DNA of 64,000 nt. Origin: AC-32 sp963746155. GTDB lineage: Bacteria > Actinomycetota > Thermoleophilia > Gaiellales > Gaiellaceae. Position 1 is the stretch's first letter. Each line of letters begins with the position of its first letter. The translations under genes were made by a program, and so were the position numbers. Where the stretch lies: contig CAVVAB010000001.1 of assembly GCA_963746155.1 (NCBI GenBank), positions 310,001 to 374,000 of the forward strand, read 5' to 3'. The notes beneath the pieces were generated by a model. That model had not been told where the DNA came from, did no database searches, and worked only from the letters and a program-made list of their open reading frames with translations. Shown in pieces: positions 9,562-18,433 of the stretch.

Positions 9562-10323
9562 GTGGACACGGGTCTCCAGGGGAAGCGCGTGCTCGTGACC
9601 GGGGCTTCGGGCGGGATCGGCTCGGCGTGCGCTCGCGCCTTCGCTGCCGAGCGCTGCGAGGTCGTCGTGCACTACCACCAGGGACGCGAGCGGGCGGAGG
9701 CCCTGGCGGGCGAGCTCGGGGGCGCGCCGGTCGTCGGCGCCGACCTCCGCGACGAGGCCGAGGCAGACCGGCTCTTCGAGGAGGCAGGCAGGCTGGACGT
9801 GTGCGCCGCCGTGGCCGGCGTCTGGCCGAGCGAGGACGTCCCGGTCTGGGAGTTGCCGCTCGACCGCTGGGAGGCGACGCTCGCCGCGAACCTGACCGCA
9901 ACCTTCCTGACCGCCCGCGGCTTCCTCCGCCAGGTGGCCGAGAGCGGCCACGGCAGCCTCGTCCTGGTCGGCTCGACAGCCGGGCTCGTCGGCGAGGCGG
10001 GTCACGCCGACTACGCGGCCGCCAAGTCGGCGATCGCGCACGGGCTGCTGCTGAGCCTCAAGAACGAGGTCGTGCGGATCGCGCCTCGCGCGCGTGTGAA
10101 CGCTGTTTGTCCGGGCTGGACGGAGTCTCCGATGACGCGGGGCTCGCTCTCACCCGAAACGCTCGATCGAGTGACGCGGACGATGGCGCTGCGCAAGGTC
10201 GCCCAGCCCGAGGACGTGGCGCGCCAGGTGGTCGTGCTCGCTTCGGACGAGCTCTCGGGTCACGTGACAGGCCAGGTGGTGACGGTCGCCGGCGGCATGG
10301 AAGGCCGCGTTATCCACGAGTAA
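9562..10323 (+). CDS. SDR family oxidoreductase
   Basis: A 253-residue classical short-chain dehydrogenase/reductase. It has TGASGGIG (cofactor loop, about 14-21), an N-x-x-A-like region (LAANLTATF), the catalytic Ser (LVGSTAG) and YAAAK (catalytic Tyr-Lys), then a VCPGWTESPM segment after the active site. The GTG at 9562 is the first start compatible with the Rossmann N-terminus (VDTGLQGKRVLVTG). Only 19 bp separate it from the divergent aminopeptidase. The C-terminal GGMEGR resembles FabG-like enzymes, but the substrate is unknown. Confidence 0.92.
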   Translation: MDTGLQGKRVLVTGASGGIGSACARAFAAERCEVVVHYHQGRERAEALAGELGGAPVVGADLRDEAEADRLFEEAGRLDVCAAVAGVWPSEDVPVWELPLDRWEATLAANLTATFLTARGFLRQVAESGHGSLVLVGSTAGLVGEAGHADYAAAKSAIAHGLLLSLKNEVVRIAPRARVNAVCPGWTESPMTRGSLSPETLDRVTRTMALRKVAQPEDVARQVVVLASDELSGHVTGQVVTVAGGMEGRVIHE

Positions 10324-10341
10324 CCGCCCGTTCAACCGTGA

Positions 10342-10363
10342 ACGGCGGGCCGAGGCCCGCCGT
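10342..10363. terminator. Hairpin after SDR gene
   Basis: ACGGCGGGCC (10342-10351) pairs perfectly with GGCCCGCCGT (10354-10363), 19 bp past the SDR stop codon. There is no T-run, as is common in GC-rich actinobacterial terminators. Likely a factor-independent terminator or mRNA 3'-end stabiliser. Confidence 0.5.
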
Positions 10364-10498
10364 CCAAGACTCCGTGCCGCAGGGTGATTGCCGTCAGCCC
10401 CCGGCAGAAGAGTCACAAGTGCAGATCGGCACAGCGGGGGTGTCCCTTTAGACCACGACCGAGGGACTGTCCCCCTGGCATGGCCCTTTCGGCCACGG

Positions 10499-10515
10499 CC
10501 GGGGTCTGACCCCGG
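10499..10515. repeat. GGGGTC-N-GACCCC palindrome (REP-like)
   Basis: CCGGGGTC-T-GACCCCGG is a perfect palindrome around one central base. Just upstream, a similar GGGAC-TG-TCCCC motif lies at about 10473-10484. The form resembles short intergenic REP-like palindromes. A related GGTGTC-C-GACACC occurs at 17894-17906. No transposase is nearby. Confidence 0.5.
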
Positions 10516-10563
10516 ACATGTCCCGCGCAACGAAGAGGAGTTCACGCGGCCCTGGAAAAACAT

Positions 10564-10592
10564 CAGGCGGGACCGCCGCCCGGTCCCGCCTG
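10564..10592. terminator. 11-bp perfect stem, 7-nt loop
   Basis: CAGGCGGGACC (10564-10574) pairs perfectly with GGTCCCGCCTG (10582-10592) around the loop GCCGCCC. It is preceded on the plus strand by GGAAAAACAT and lies about 230 bp before the next gene. It could terminate an unannotated short transcript or be part of a small RNA. Confidence 0.5.
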
Positions 10593-10823
10593 AGTCTCCC
10601 GTGAGAGAGCCGCAGTTACATCGGAAGGCCCCGCCGCACAGGGCCCGATCCGTTTTCGACTGAGCTGCCCTCGCCGCATCGGGGCGCTCTGTCGTATGCA
10701 GCCTGAGTATCGCGGCGGGGGTGTGGTTGATCTATCCCTCGTTCCTGGTTGACCGGCCTACTTCACTAACCAACGGCGCGCTGACCGGAGCCAAAGGGCG
10801 GTTCTCAGTAGAGTCGATCCCGC

Positions 10824-12639
10824 ATGGGCAGCCGGTTCGAAGAGCGCCTCGCCTCGGGCCCGGTCGTGGTAGGCGACGGCGGGATGGGCGTCCTCATCAC
10901 GAGCGCAGTCCCTCGTTTGCGCTGCCCCGAGGAGGCGAACCTGAAGGCGCCGGAGAGCGTCGAGACCCTCCACACGAGCTTCATCCGTGCAGGCGCGGAC
11001 CTGATCGAGACCAACACGTTCGGCGCGAACCGGCAGAAGCTGGCGCAATTCTTCCTCGAGGACGAGCTCGAGCGGATCAACGGCGCCGGGGTCAAGCTCG
11101 CCCGCGAGGCGCGCGAGGTCTCGGGCCGGGAGGTCTTCATCGCCGGGTCGATCGGGCCGCTCGGCGACGCCCACTCGCTGGCGGCCGACCAGCGTGCCGA
11201 GGTCTTCGCCGAGCAGGCAGCGATCCTCGATGGCCGCGGCATCGACCTGTTCATGGTCGAGACGTTCTACGAGCTCGACGAGCTGGAGACCGCGATCGAG
11301 GCCGTGCGCAGCGTCTCCTCGCTCCCCATCGTCGCGACGCTGACTTTCGACGAGGGCGCCGAGACGCTGGCCGGCCTGCGGGCCGCCGACGCGGCCGCAT
11401 GCCTGCGCCCTCTGAACCTCGCCGCCATCGGCGCCAACCACGGCTCGGGCCTGCACGCGGCGCTCTCGGCGCTCGAGGCCATGAGCTCCGACGACGGCCC
11501 GCCGCTCGCGGCGTTGCCGAACGTCGGCCTGGCGAGCCTCTCCGGTGGCCGCGTCATCTACCCGCACGCGACGCCCGAGTACTTCGCCGAGTTCGCCGCG
11601 CACGCCCGGCGGCTCGGCGCGCGCCTGATCGGCGGCTGCTGCGGGACGACGCCGGTCGAGATCGCGGCGATCCGCTCCGCGGTCGAGGAGGAGCGCGAGC
11701 CGGCAGCGCCGCTCGAGAGCCTCGAGCGCGAGCTCCCGGAGGCCGCCCTCGCAGGCGGGCCCGACGAGACGGGGCTGGCGCGGATGCTGCGCGAGGGCGA
11801 GTGGGTCACCTGCGTGGAGCTCGATCCGCCGAAGGGCGGCACCTACGACTCGATGCTCGCCGTAGCGCGCACGCTCAAGGCCTCGGGCAAGGTCGGATTC
11901 GTGGACATCAACGACAACCCGATGGCCCGCGCCCGCGCGAACGCGCTCATGGCCGCGGTTGCCATCGAGCGAGAATGCGACCTCGAGACGATCCCGCACC
12001 TGACGCCGCGCGACACGTCGATCATGGGCCTCGAGTCACTGCTTCTCGGCGCCCACGCGGAGGGCGTGCGCAACGTCCTCTCGGTGACCGGCGACCCGCC
12101 CGAGGTCGGCGACTACCCGGGCTCGCAGGGCGTCTACGACGTCGACTCGATCGGGCTCTCGAAGATCGTCTCGCACCTGAACCGCGGCGAGGACTACAAC
12201 GGCAAGGGGATCGACGCGCCGACCTCGTTCTTCCTCGGCGTCGCGGTCAACCCGTCGGCCGACGACCTCGAGACCGAGCTCGACCGCTTCCGCCAGAAGG
12301 TCGAGGCCGGGCGCGAAGTTCGCGATGACCCAGGCGCTGTTCGATCTCTCGTACCTCGACCGCTTCGAGGAACGGCTCGGCGGCTGGCCTCTTCCGGTGC
12401 TCGTCGGGATCTTCTACGTCCGCAGCTACCAGCTCGCGGTGCGGCTGCACAACGAGGTTCCGGGGATCGTCGTCCCCGAGGCCGTGCAGCGCCGCCTCGA
12501 ACAGGCCGGCCCGAACGCGGGGGCCGAGGGCCTCGCGCTCGCGCGGGAGCTCTACGCGGAGGCGCGCGAGAAGGCGGCCGGCGTCTACGTGATCCCGCCC
12601 TTCAAGCAGCCCGAAGCGGCTCTCGACCTCCTGGACTAG
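10824..12639 (+). CDS. Bifunctional homocysteine S-methyltransferase / methylenetetrahydrofolate reductase (one frameshift)
   Basis: The N-terminal half (residues 1-300) is a betaine/cobalamin-type homocysteine methyltransferase, with GDGGMGVLI near residue 15, ETNTFGANR, and the zinc-binding GGCCGTTP at about 271. The C-terminal half (from about 315) is a FAD-dependent MTHFR barrel (ITCVELDPPKG-like start, SVTGDPP, then FAMTQALFD). The frame changes at 12308-12314: one extra base in GGGCGCG separates ...KVEAG from AKFAMTQ, which is continuous in the family. Joined length is about 604 residues, usual for this fusion. It would supply methyl groups to the methionine cycle. A terminator hairpin follows. 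Confidence 0.92.
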
Positions 12640-12648
12640 GACCACGCG

Positions 12649-12673
12649 AAAGGGGCCACCGAAGCGGCCCCTT
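12649..12673. terminator. Bidirectional terminator between convergent genes
   Basis: AAGGGGCC (12650-12657) pairs with GGCCCCTT (12666-12673) around an 8-nt loop, in the 56-bp gap between the MTHFR gene and the convergent twin-repeat gene. A-rich and T-rich stem bases on either side suit termination in both directions. Confidence 0.65.
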
Positions 12674-12695
12674 CGAGAGAGTCGGCTACCGAGGC

Positions 12696-13181
12696 CTAGT
12701 GGGCGAGGCTCCCGTGCTGCCGGCTCCGAACGACCAGCGCGCCAGCCGTGCCGGCGATCAGGAGAGCGGCGATGCCGATTCCGATACCGGCGCTGCTCCA
12801 CGGGATCTCGCTTCCCGTGTTGCTCGGCTCGACGGCGAACCGGCCGAGACCGTACTTCTTGTTCATTCCCTCGCCGCGGAGGATCATCGCGCGGCGCTCC
12901 GGGCCGGTGACGCCGAAGGCGTACTGGCCGAAGTTGTACTTCCTGGTCAGCGCCTCGCCGTAGAGGTTCATCGCGCGGCGCTCCGGGCCGGTCACTCCGA
13001 AGGTCTCGGTGCTACCGAGGCCCGTGGAGATCTCGCTCGAGCTGACCTGGTTGAACTGGTTGTCCTTGCTGATGAGCGAGACCGGCTTGGCGGCCGCGTT
13101 CGAGATCGGGATCACGGCGAAGAGCGCGAGTGAGACTACGAGGCCCTTCAGGATCCGCTTCCTGAGATTGCGCTTGTACAC
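12696..13181 (-). CDS. Secreted or membrane-anchored twin-repeat protein of unknown function
   Basis: I do not recognise a family. The 161-residue product starts at GTG 13181, with AGGAGA upstream. It has a basic N-terminus and hydrophobic segment (about 8-30, signal peptide-like, ending SNAAAK), and a middle with two copies of a 28-residue unit beginning FGVTGPERRAM and continuing with GE and KY...G. A polar linker follows, then one C-terminal transmembrane helix (about 130-152) ending in basic RSRQHG. This predicts a type I-like anchored protein with the repeats outside the cell. The repeats are also strong at DNA level. It lies between the MTHFR gene (convergent) and a LAL regulator whose stop is 83 bp upstream. 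Confidence 0.75.
   Translation of the reverse strand: MYKRNLRKRILKGLVVSLALFAVIPISNAAAKPVSLISKDNQFNQVSSSEISTGLGSTETFGVTGPERRAMNLYGEALTRKYNFGQYAFGVTGPERRAMILRGEGMNKKYGLGRFAVEPSNTGSEIPWSSAGIGIGIAALLIAGTAGALVVRSRQHGSLAH
12884..12919 (-). repeat. Internal coding repeat, copy 1
   Basis: A 36-bp sequence encoding the conserved part of the 28-residue unit (FGVTGPERRAM) in the twin-repeat protein. It is nearly identical to the copy at 12968-13003, exactly 84 bp (28 codons) away. Confidence 0.8.
12968..13003 (-). repeat. Internal coding repeat, copy 2
   Basis: Second copy of the 36-bp repeat, with differences at only a few positions. Near-identity including third codon positions suggests a recent duplication or gene conversion rather than protein-level conservation alone. 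Confidence 0.8.
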
Positions 13182-13264
13182 CGATCCCTCTCCTTCCGTC
13201 TGTGACGTCCTCTCCATGCCACGACGGTACGCCCGCCAGGAACCGATGGAAATTGGGGAAACCC

Positions 13265-16027
13265 CTACGGTTTCGGGGCGTTCTCCCCATCGATCACGTG
13301 CCGCGCGAGCTCTCCCCGGCCGCGAAGGCCGAGCTTCGCGTAGACACGCGAGAGGTTCGCCTCGACGGTCTTGACCGAGACGAAGAGCGCCGCTGCGACC
13401 TCCTTGTTCGAGCGACCCTCGGCCACCAGCTCGGCGATCTGCCGCTCCGTGGGGGTCAGGCCGCCCTCGGAGCGCCGACGGCCGGCGATCCGCGCGAGCT
13501 CGGCGTTCGCGCGGCTGAGGAAGGCCGAGGCGGACAGCTCCTCGAAGGCGGCCGCGGCCTGCTCGAGCCGGTCGCGGGCGTCGGCCTTTCGCTTCGCGCG
13601 GCGAAGCGCGGCTCCGTAGACCAGGAGCGTCCGGCCCCTGTCGAACGGAAGCGGGACCGCCTCGTGCTCAACGAGCGCGTGCTCGAACGCCGTCAGAGCT
13701 TCGTCGAGCCGACCCTCGGCCGCCGCGAGCAGCCCTCGGCACCGGTGTGACGCTGCGATCGCGCCACGCCTCCCGAGCCGTTCGGCGTTGCTCTGGTACC
13801 AGCCGAGCAGCTCGGCGGCCTCGTCGAGCCGGTCGAGCTCGACGAGCGCCTCGACGCAGTCGGGGACGTAGCGGGTGAGGCCGGGCTCGTCGATCCCCTC
13901 GGTTCGCGCGAGCTCGACGGGCGGCTCGAGCCACTCGGCCGCCTCGGCCGCATGGCCGAGCGACAGCTCGAGGAGACCGAGCGCCGCCGCAGCGAACTGG
14001 CACACCGGCATGAACTCCGTCGACCGGCCGATCTCGAGCGCCGCCTCGGCCGCTTCCCGCGCCTCGGGCTCGCGGCCGCTATGCGCGTCGCACCAGGACC
14101 GGACCGCGAGGCCGTACCCGACCAGCGCCTGCTGGCCCGCCTGCTCGGCGATCTCGCGCGCCGCCTCCGCGTTCCGGCGCCCGTGGTCGAAGTCGCCGAC
14201 CAGGCACTCCGCCTGGGCCAGCAGGACGTAGACGTACGCCAGCGAGCCCTCGTCTCCGGCCGCGCGAGCCTGCTCGATGAGGTTGTCCGACCGCGACCGG
14301 AGCGCGTCCGGGTCCTCCCACCACATGCGTGCCACGGCCGCCGTCCACTCGGGCTGTGCGATGACCCGCTCGGCGCCGACCGCGGGCTGGAGCTCGAGCG
14401 CGGCCTCGAGGGTCGCCTCGGCCTCGGGCCGGCCGAGCGTCGCCTCCGCCAGCAGCTTCGAGCTGAGCGCCTGCGCGAGAAGCGAGTCGTCTCCCAGCTC
14501 CCGAGCGAGCGCGGCCGCCTCATCGGCGTGGCCGACCGCCTCGCCGAGCCGGCGCCTCCGCCTGAAGAGCTGGGTCGACGCGCCCTCGAGCGCCTGGGCG
14601 CGCAAACCGTCGTCGTCGCCCGCCTCCTCGGCCGCCTGCAGAAAGAGGTCGGTCGCGGCGGCCAGGTCGTCGGAGTACGAGTGCACATAGGCCAGGCGGG
14701 TGAGGACGTCCGCCCGGGCGGGACCCGGCTCGAGCTGCGCGGCGGCCTCTTCGAGCAGCACGACTCCGCGCCTGCTGTCACCCGACTCGAAGTGGTAGTA
14801 GCCGGCTGCTGCGATCCTGCGTAGCATGCTCTCGGCAAGCTCGGGCGGGGTCAGCTCCGCGGCCTCCTGGCTCAGGCGGGCGGCCACAGCCGGAGCGCCG
14901 CGGACACGAGCGCGAAGAGCACCCTTGTCGAGGCCTGCGGCGACCTGCTCGTCGGGCCCGGTCGCCGCCTCGGCGAGGTGGTAGGCGCGCTCGACGGGGT
15001 CGGGCACGACCTCCGCCAGGCGCTGGTGAACCTCCCGGCGGCGAGCCGGATCGGCGGACCCGTAGGCACCCGAGGCGAGCAGCGGGTGGAGAAAGCGCAC
15101 GCTGCCGCGATCGATTGCGACGAACCCGGCGGCCTCCGCCGCGTCGAGGGCGCCCGGGCTCACGACCTCGTCGACTAGCGCGCAGGTCGGCTTTGCCGCG
15201 GCCGCGGCCACGAGCAGGCCGCGTTGCGCCTCCCCCGGCAGCGCCTGCAGGCGGTCGTGAACGAGGACATCGAGGGTCGGCGGCAGCGCCTTGGCGTCGA
15301 GCATCTCCGGCGCGCGGGCGAGCTCGAGCGCGAAGAACGGGTTGCCGCCCGAGAGCTCGTGGACGCGGTGCAGCAGCGGCCGGGCGAGCACCTTGCCGAG
15401 CCGGTCCTGGACGACCGTGTTCATGGCCAGGAAGTCGAGGGGCCCGACCTCGACTCGCAGGACCTGCTCCGCGGCAAGCGCCTGCTCGAGCCCTTCGTCG
15501 GCGCCGCCGGGCCGGCGCGCCAGGAGGAGCGCGACCGGCTCGTCGCGAAGGCGGCGAAAGGCGAACTGCAACGCGGCCGCCGAGGAGCGGTCGAGCCACT
15601 GGACGTCGTCGATCGCCACGAGCAGCGGCCCCTCGGCTGCGAGCGCACGAAACGCGTTCAGCAGGCCCGCGCCGACCGCCCTCCGGTCGGTGCGCCCTCC
15701 GCCCGGGCTCTCGAGCAGAAGCGCAGCCTCGAGCGCGCTCCGCTGGGGTGGCGGCAGCTCGCCGACGACGTCCTCGAGCGCCGGGCCGAGGAGGTCGGCG
15801 AGGCTCGAGAACGCGAGCTCGGCCTCGCTCTGAGCAGGAGCGGCGCGCAGCACGCGGAGCCCGCGCGCCTCGGCGCCCTCGACGGTCGCCTGCCACACGG
15901 TCGTCTTCCCGATCCCGGGCTCGCCCTCGACGACGACCGCCCCGGACGCGCCCAGCGCGAGGAGGAACTCGTCGATGGCGGCAAGTTCCTGTTCCCTGCC
16001 GACGGCATGGGCAGCGGTGGTGGCCAT
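13265..16027 (-). CDS. LuxR-family regulator with AAA ATPase domain (LAL/MalT type)
   Basis: A 920-residue large ATP-binding LuxR-type regulator. The AAA/STAND ATPase comes first, with Walker A GEPGIGKTT at about 35-43 and the Walker B-like LLVAIDDVQWLD at about 125-136. A long TPR-like helical middle (about 350-830, rich in Ala/Leu/Glu) follows. The C-terminal LuxR HTH begins LTPTERQIAELVAEGRSNKE near residue 855 with the recognition segment VSVKTVEANLSRVYAKLG. Such proteins sense a ligand or protein through the middle region and activate transcription when ATP-bound. Target genes are unknown; the twin-repeat gene downstream is a candidate. Confidence 0.93.
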   Translation of the reverse strand: MATTAAHAVGREQELAAIDEFLLALGASGAVVVEGEPGIGKTTVWQATVEGAEARGLRVLRAAPAQSEAELAFSSLADLLGPALEDVVGELPPPQRSALEAALLLESPGGGRTDRRAVGAGLLNAFRALAAEGPLLVAIDDVQWLDRSSAAALQFAFRRLRDEPVALLLARRPGGADEGLEQALAAEQVLRVEVGPLDFLAMNTVVQDRLGKVLARPLLHRVHELSGGNPFFALELARAPEMLDAKALPPTLDVLVHDRLQALPGEAQRGLLVAAAAAKPTCALVDEVVSPGALDAAEAAGFVAIDRGSVRFLHPLLASGAYGSADPARRREVHQRLAEVVPDPVERAYHLAEAATGPDEQVAAGLDKGALRARVRGAPAVAARLSQEAAELTPPELAESMLRRIAAAGYYHFESGDSRRGVVLLEEAAAQLEPGPARADVLTRLAYVHSYSDDLAAATDLFLQAAEEAGDDDGLRAQALEGASTQLFRRRRRLGEAVGHADEAAALARELGDDSLLAQALSSKLLAEATLGRPEAEATLEAALELQPAVGAERVIAQPEWTAAVARMWWEDPDALRSRSDNLIEQARAAGDEGSLAYVYVLLAQAECLVGDFDHGRRNAEAAREIAEQAGQQALVGYGLAVRSWCDAHSGREPEAREAAEAALEIGRSTEFMPVCQFAAAALGLLELSLGHAAEAAEWLEPPVELARTEGIDEPGLTRYVPDCVEALVELDRLDEAAELLGWYQSNAERLGRRGAIAASHRCRGLLAAAEGRLDEALTAFEHALVEHEAVPLPFDRGRTLLVYGAALRRAKRKADARDRLEQAAAAFEELSASAFLSRANAELARIAGRRRSEGGLTPTERQIAELVAEGRSNKEVAAALFVSVKTVEANLSRVYAKLGLRGRGELARHVIDGENAPKP

Positions 16028-16058
16028 CAGCCCTCGCGAGGAATGGTACGACGAGGCG

Positions 16059-17190
16059 CTAGCGGGCGCAGGGGCCGGTCGAGACCGGGCCGCGGGCGGA
16101 CGCGAGCGATCGCCGGACGATCGACGCCGGGACGCCGTAGCCGCCCGACCCGTTCGCGCGCGCCGCGAAGACCGTCGCCTGCACGGCCCCGGCGGCGTCG
16201 ACCGCGGGCCCGCCCGAGTTCCCGTGCTCGACGTCTCCGCTCAGGCTGGTCACGGTTCGCGTGACCGGGCCGTTGCCGTACGAGTCGTCGCTGAGGACGT
16301 TCGCGGTCGTGCCGATCCTGCCCGGGACCGAGTCGAACGGGCCGTCGTGCGGGTAGCCGACGATCGCCACCGGCGCGTTCAGGGTCGGGTCGACGAAGCG
16401 CAGCGGCCGCGCGGTGAGACCGGGCACGCGCAGGATCGCGATGTCGTTGCGCGTGTCGTAGGCGACCGCCCTGGCCCGCAGCGGGCTACCGGAGAACGGC
16501 GTCACGGTCGTGTCCTCCTCGCCCGCGACGACGTGCGCGGCGGTGACGACGAGCCTCGGCGCGACGACCCAGCCGCTCCCCTCGACGCCGAGCCCGCAGG
16601 CCGTCCCCAGCACGCGCACGACCGAGGGAGCCGCGCGCCGGACCCCCGGCTGCCGCAGGACTCTCGGATCAGGCGGCTGCGTCGGAACCGCCGGCCCGGT
16701 CAGGCTCTGGAACGGGTCGATTCGCCCGAGCGCATTCAGGATCGTCCTCGGCGGCACGATCTCGTTCAGCCGCTGCAGCACGACCGACTGCTGCACGGAG
16801 CGCCGCAGCTGCGCCTGGCCCGGAAGCTGGAGGACCATCGCCCCGAGCACCCACACCGCGACGAGGCCGACGAGCGCACCTACGAGCACACCGAGCGCGG
16901 AGTCGACGGCGCGGAGGCTCCGGCGTTCGCGACTGCGGACGGCGGCTCCGAGCGAGCTTCCGACGACCTCGAACACGCACGGCGAGGGTGATCGCGCCGA
17001 CGACCGCGAACACCGGCGCGTACGGCGAACTCGAGCCGCCGGTCAGAAGCACGGGCGCGAGCCGACCGCCGATGACCGCGCCCACGATGAGACCCGCCAG
17101 CGAGAGCCCGCTCCACACGAAGCCCTGCGACGCGCCTCCGAGCGCGGCGAGCACGACGAAGGCCACCGCCAGCCAGTCGACCAAGGTCAT
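16059..17190 (-). CDS. MarP-like membrane serine protease (CvpA + trypsin fold, one frameshift)
   Basis: The start (ATG 17190, MTLVDWLAVAFVVLAAL) gives CvpA-like membrane helices in one frame. After the break at about 16976-16981 the next frame continues with a further helix, a linker and an S1 protease domain. The catalytic triad is visible: His in TAAHVV, Asp in DTRNDIAIL, Ser in GNSGGPA. One surplus base in GTGCGTG splits ...ITLAV from VFEVVGSS; joined length is about 376 residues, close to mycobacterial MarP. MarP-type proteases act outside the membrane in acid and oxidative stress resistance; that role is inferred from the family. Confidence 0.88.
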
Positions 17191-17209
17191 CCGGGTTAGG
17201 CTAGATGCG

Positions 17210-17735
<526 letters not shown>

Positions 17736-17745
17736 TCTCTTCGCC

Positions 17746-17786
17746 GTCGAAAGTCCGCCCGCTTCGCGGGCATGACGACTTTCAAC
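17746..17786. terminator. Nested hairpin downstream of tRNA-Asp
   Basis: GTCGAAAGTC (17746-17755) pairs with GACTTTCAAC (17777-17786) at 9 of 10 positions. Inside lies a second perfect hairpin, CCCGC-TTC-GCGGG (17758-17770). It is placed 11 bp after the tRNA and is a plausible terminator for it. Confidence 0.55.
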
Positions 17787-17883
17787 GGCTTCAGTTTCTA
17801 TCCGAGCCGAACTGAGCCGCGTCCGCCATGTCGGCCGCGACGGCAACTGGACAGATCGTCACAGCGTCGGCGCTATAGCGCTT

Positions 17884-17906
17884 GACACCTGAAGGTGTCC
17901 GACACC
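17884..17906. repeat. Overlapping GGTGTC/GACACC palindromes
   Basis: GACACCT-GA-AGGTGTC (17884-17899) overlaps GGTGTC-C-GACACC (17894-17906), giving two mutually exclusive hairpins. They sit just beyond the stop of the deoxyribosyltransferase gene. Similar in form to the GGGGTC-N-GACCCC element at 10499. Confidence 0.55.
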
Positions 17907-17912
17907 GTTTCA

Positions 17913-18356
17913 TCACAGCTCGCGTAGGGCCGCGAGCACCTCGTCGACCGTGTGGCAGATGCGCCCGCACGACTCGATCGCTCCTGCGACGAACAGATTC
18001 ATGCCGCCGACGACATTCACCTCGCGGCGACGCTCGAGGCGGATGTCGGTCGAGATCGCGACGATGCCCCGGTACTGGGCGCCGCCGCTCCGCACTAGCT
18101 CGGCGAACATGCCGATCTCGCACGCCGTCCCGTCGGCGACGATCGGGCCGTCGAGCCACGCGACGAGATCGTTCGACGACCGGGGTCCCTCGGCGTCGAT
18201 GCGGTAGACGGCGTCGACGCTGACGTCGTTCAGATCGGGGAAGTTCTCGTGCGGGACGAAGCAGTCGAAGCCCTCCGCCCGCAGGCGTTCGGCAAGGCCG
18301 TCGAGCCACGAGCGCTCGGCCTCGGAGAACAGCGGCCCGGCGACATAGAGGCGCAT
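17913..18356 (-). CDS. Nucleoside 2-deoxyribosyltransferase-like protein
   Basis: A 147-residue protein of the nucleoside 2-deoxyribosyltransferase family. It opens MRLYVAGPLFSEAE, the family's Y-x-A-G-P-L-F signature, and has the later D-x-x-D-G-T-x-x-E-x-G block (VADGTACEIGM, about 74-84) carrying the catalytic Glu region. Family enzymes swap or hydrolyse the base of deoxynucleosides in salvage; some relatives serve as nucleotide-depleting or sanitising enzymes. It lies within the tRNA-Asp-bounded segment, on the minus strand with the next two genes. Confidence 0.85.
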   Translation of the reverse strand: MRLYVAGPLFSEAERSWLDGLAERLRAEGFDCFVPHENFPDLNDVSVDAVYRIDAEGPRSSNDLVAWLDGPIVADGTACEIGMFAELVRSGGAQYRGIVAISTDIRLERRREVNVVGGMNLFVAGAIESCGRICHTVDEVLAALREL

Positions 18357-18433
18357 GAGCGCCGGACGCTACACCGCTCGGAGCTCGAATCGTGACGCTA
18401 GACGACCGGGAACCGGCCAAGACGTGCGCCGAA

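Larger units (their letters stand above)
10324..10823. other. 500-bp non-coding stretch with several hairpins
   Basis: No open frame here has convincing protein character. It holds three structured elements listed separately: a 10-bp hairpin just after the SDR gene, a GGGGTC/GACCCC palindrome, and an 11-bp perfect stem with a 7-nt loop. It ends at the start of the methyltransferase/MTHFR gene. I looked for a SAM-I, SAH or cobalamin riboswitch ahead of that methionine-cycle gene and could not assemble one. A small RNA or leader is possible. Confidence 0.5.

Noticed and set aside
7788..10451. 887-codon plus-strand open frame
   Set aside because: Runs antisense to the cyclodeaminase, dehydrogenase and M55 genes; composition is that of a high-GC shadow frame (R/G/A/P-rich, no motifs).
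10593..10823. SAM/SAH/cobalamin riboswitch before the homocysteine methyltransferase gene
   Set aside because: No consensus core or kink-turn could be assembled by eye; a covariance-model search would be needed to claim one.
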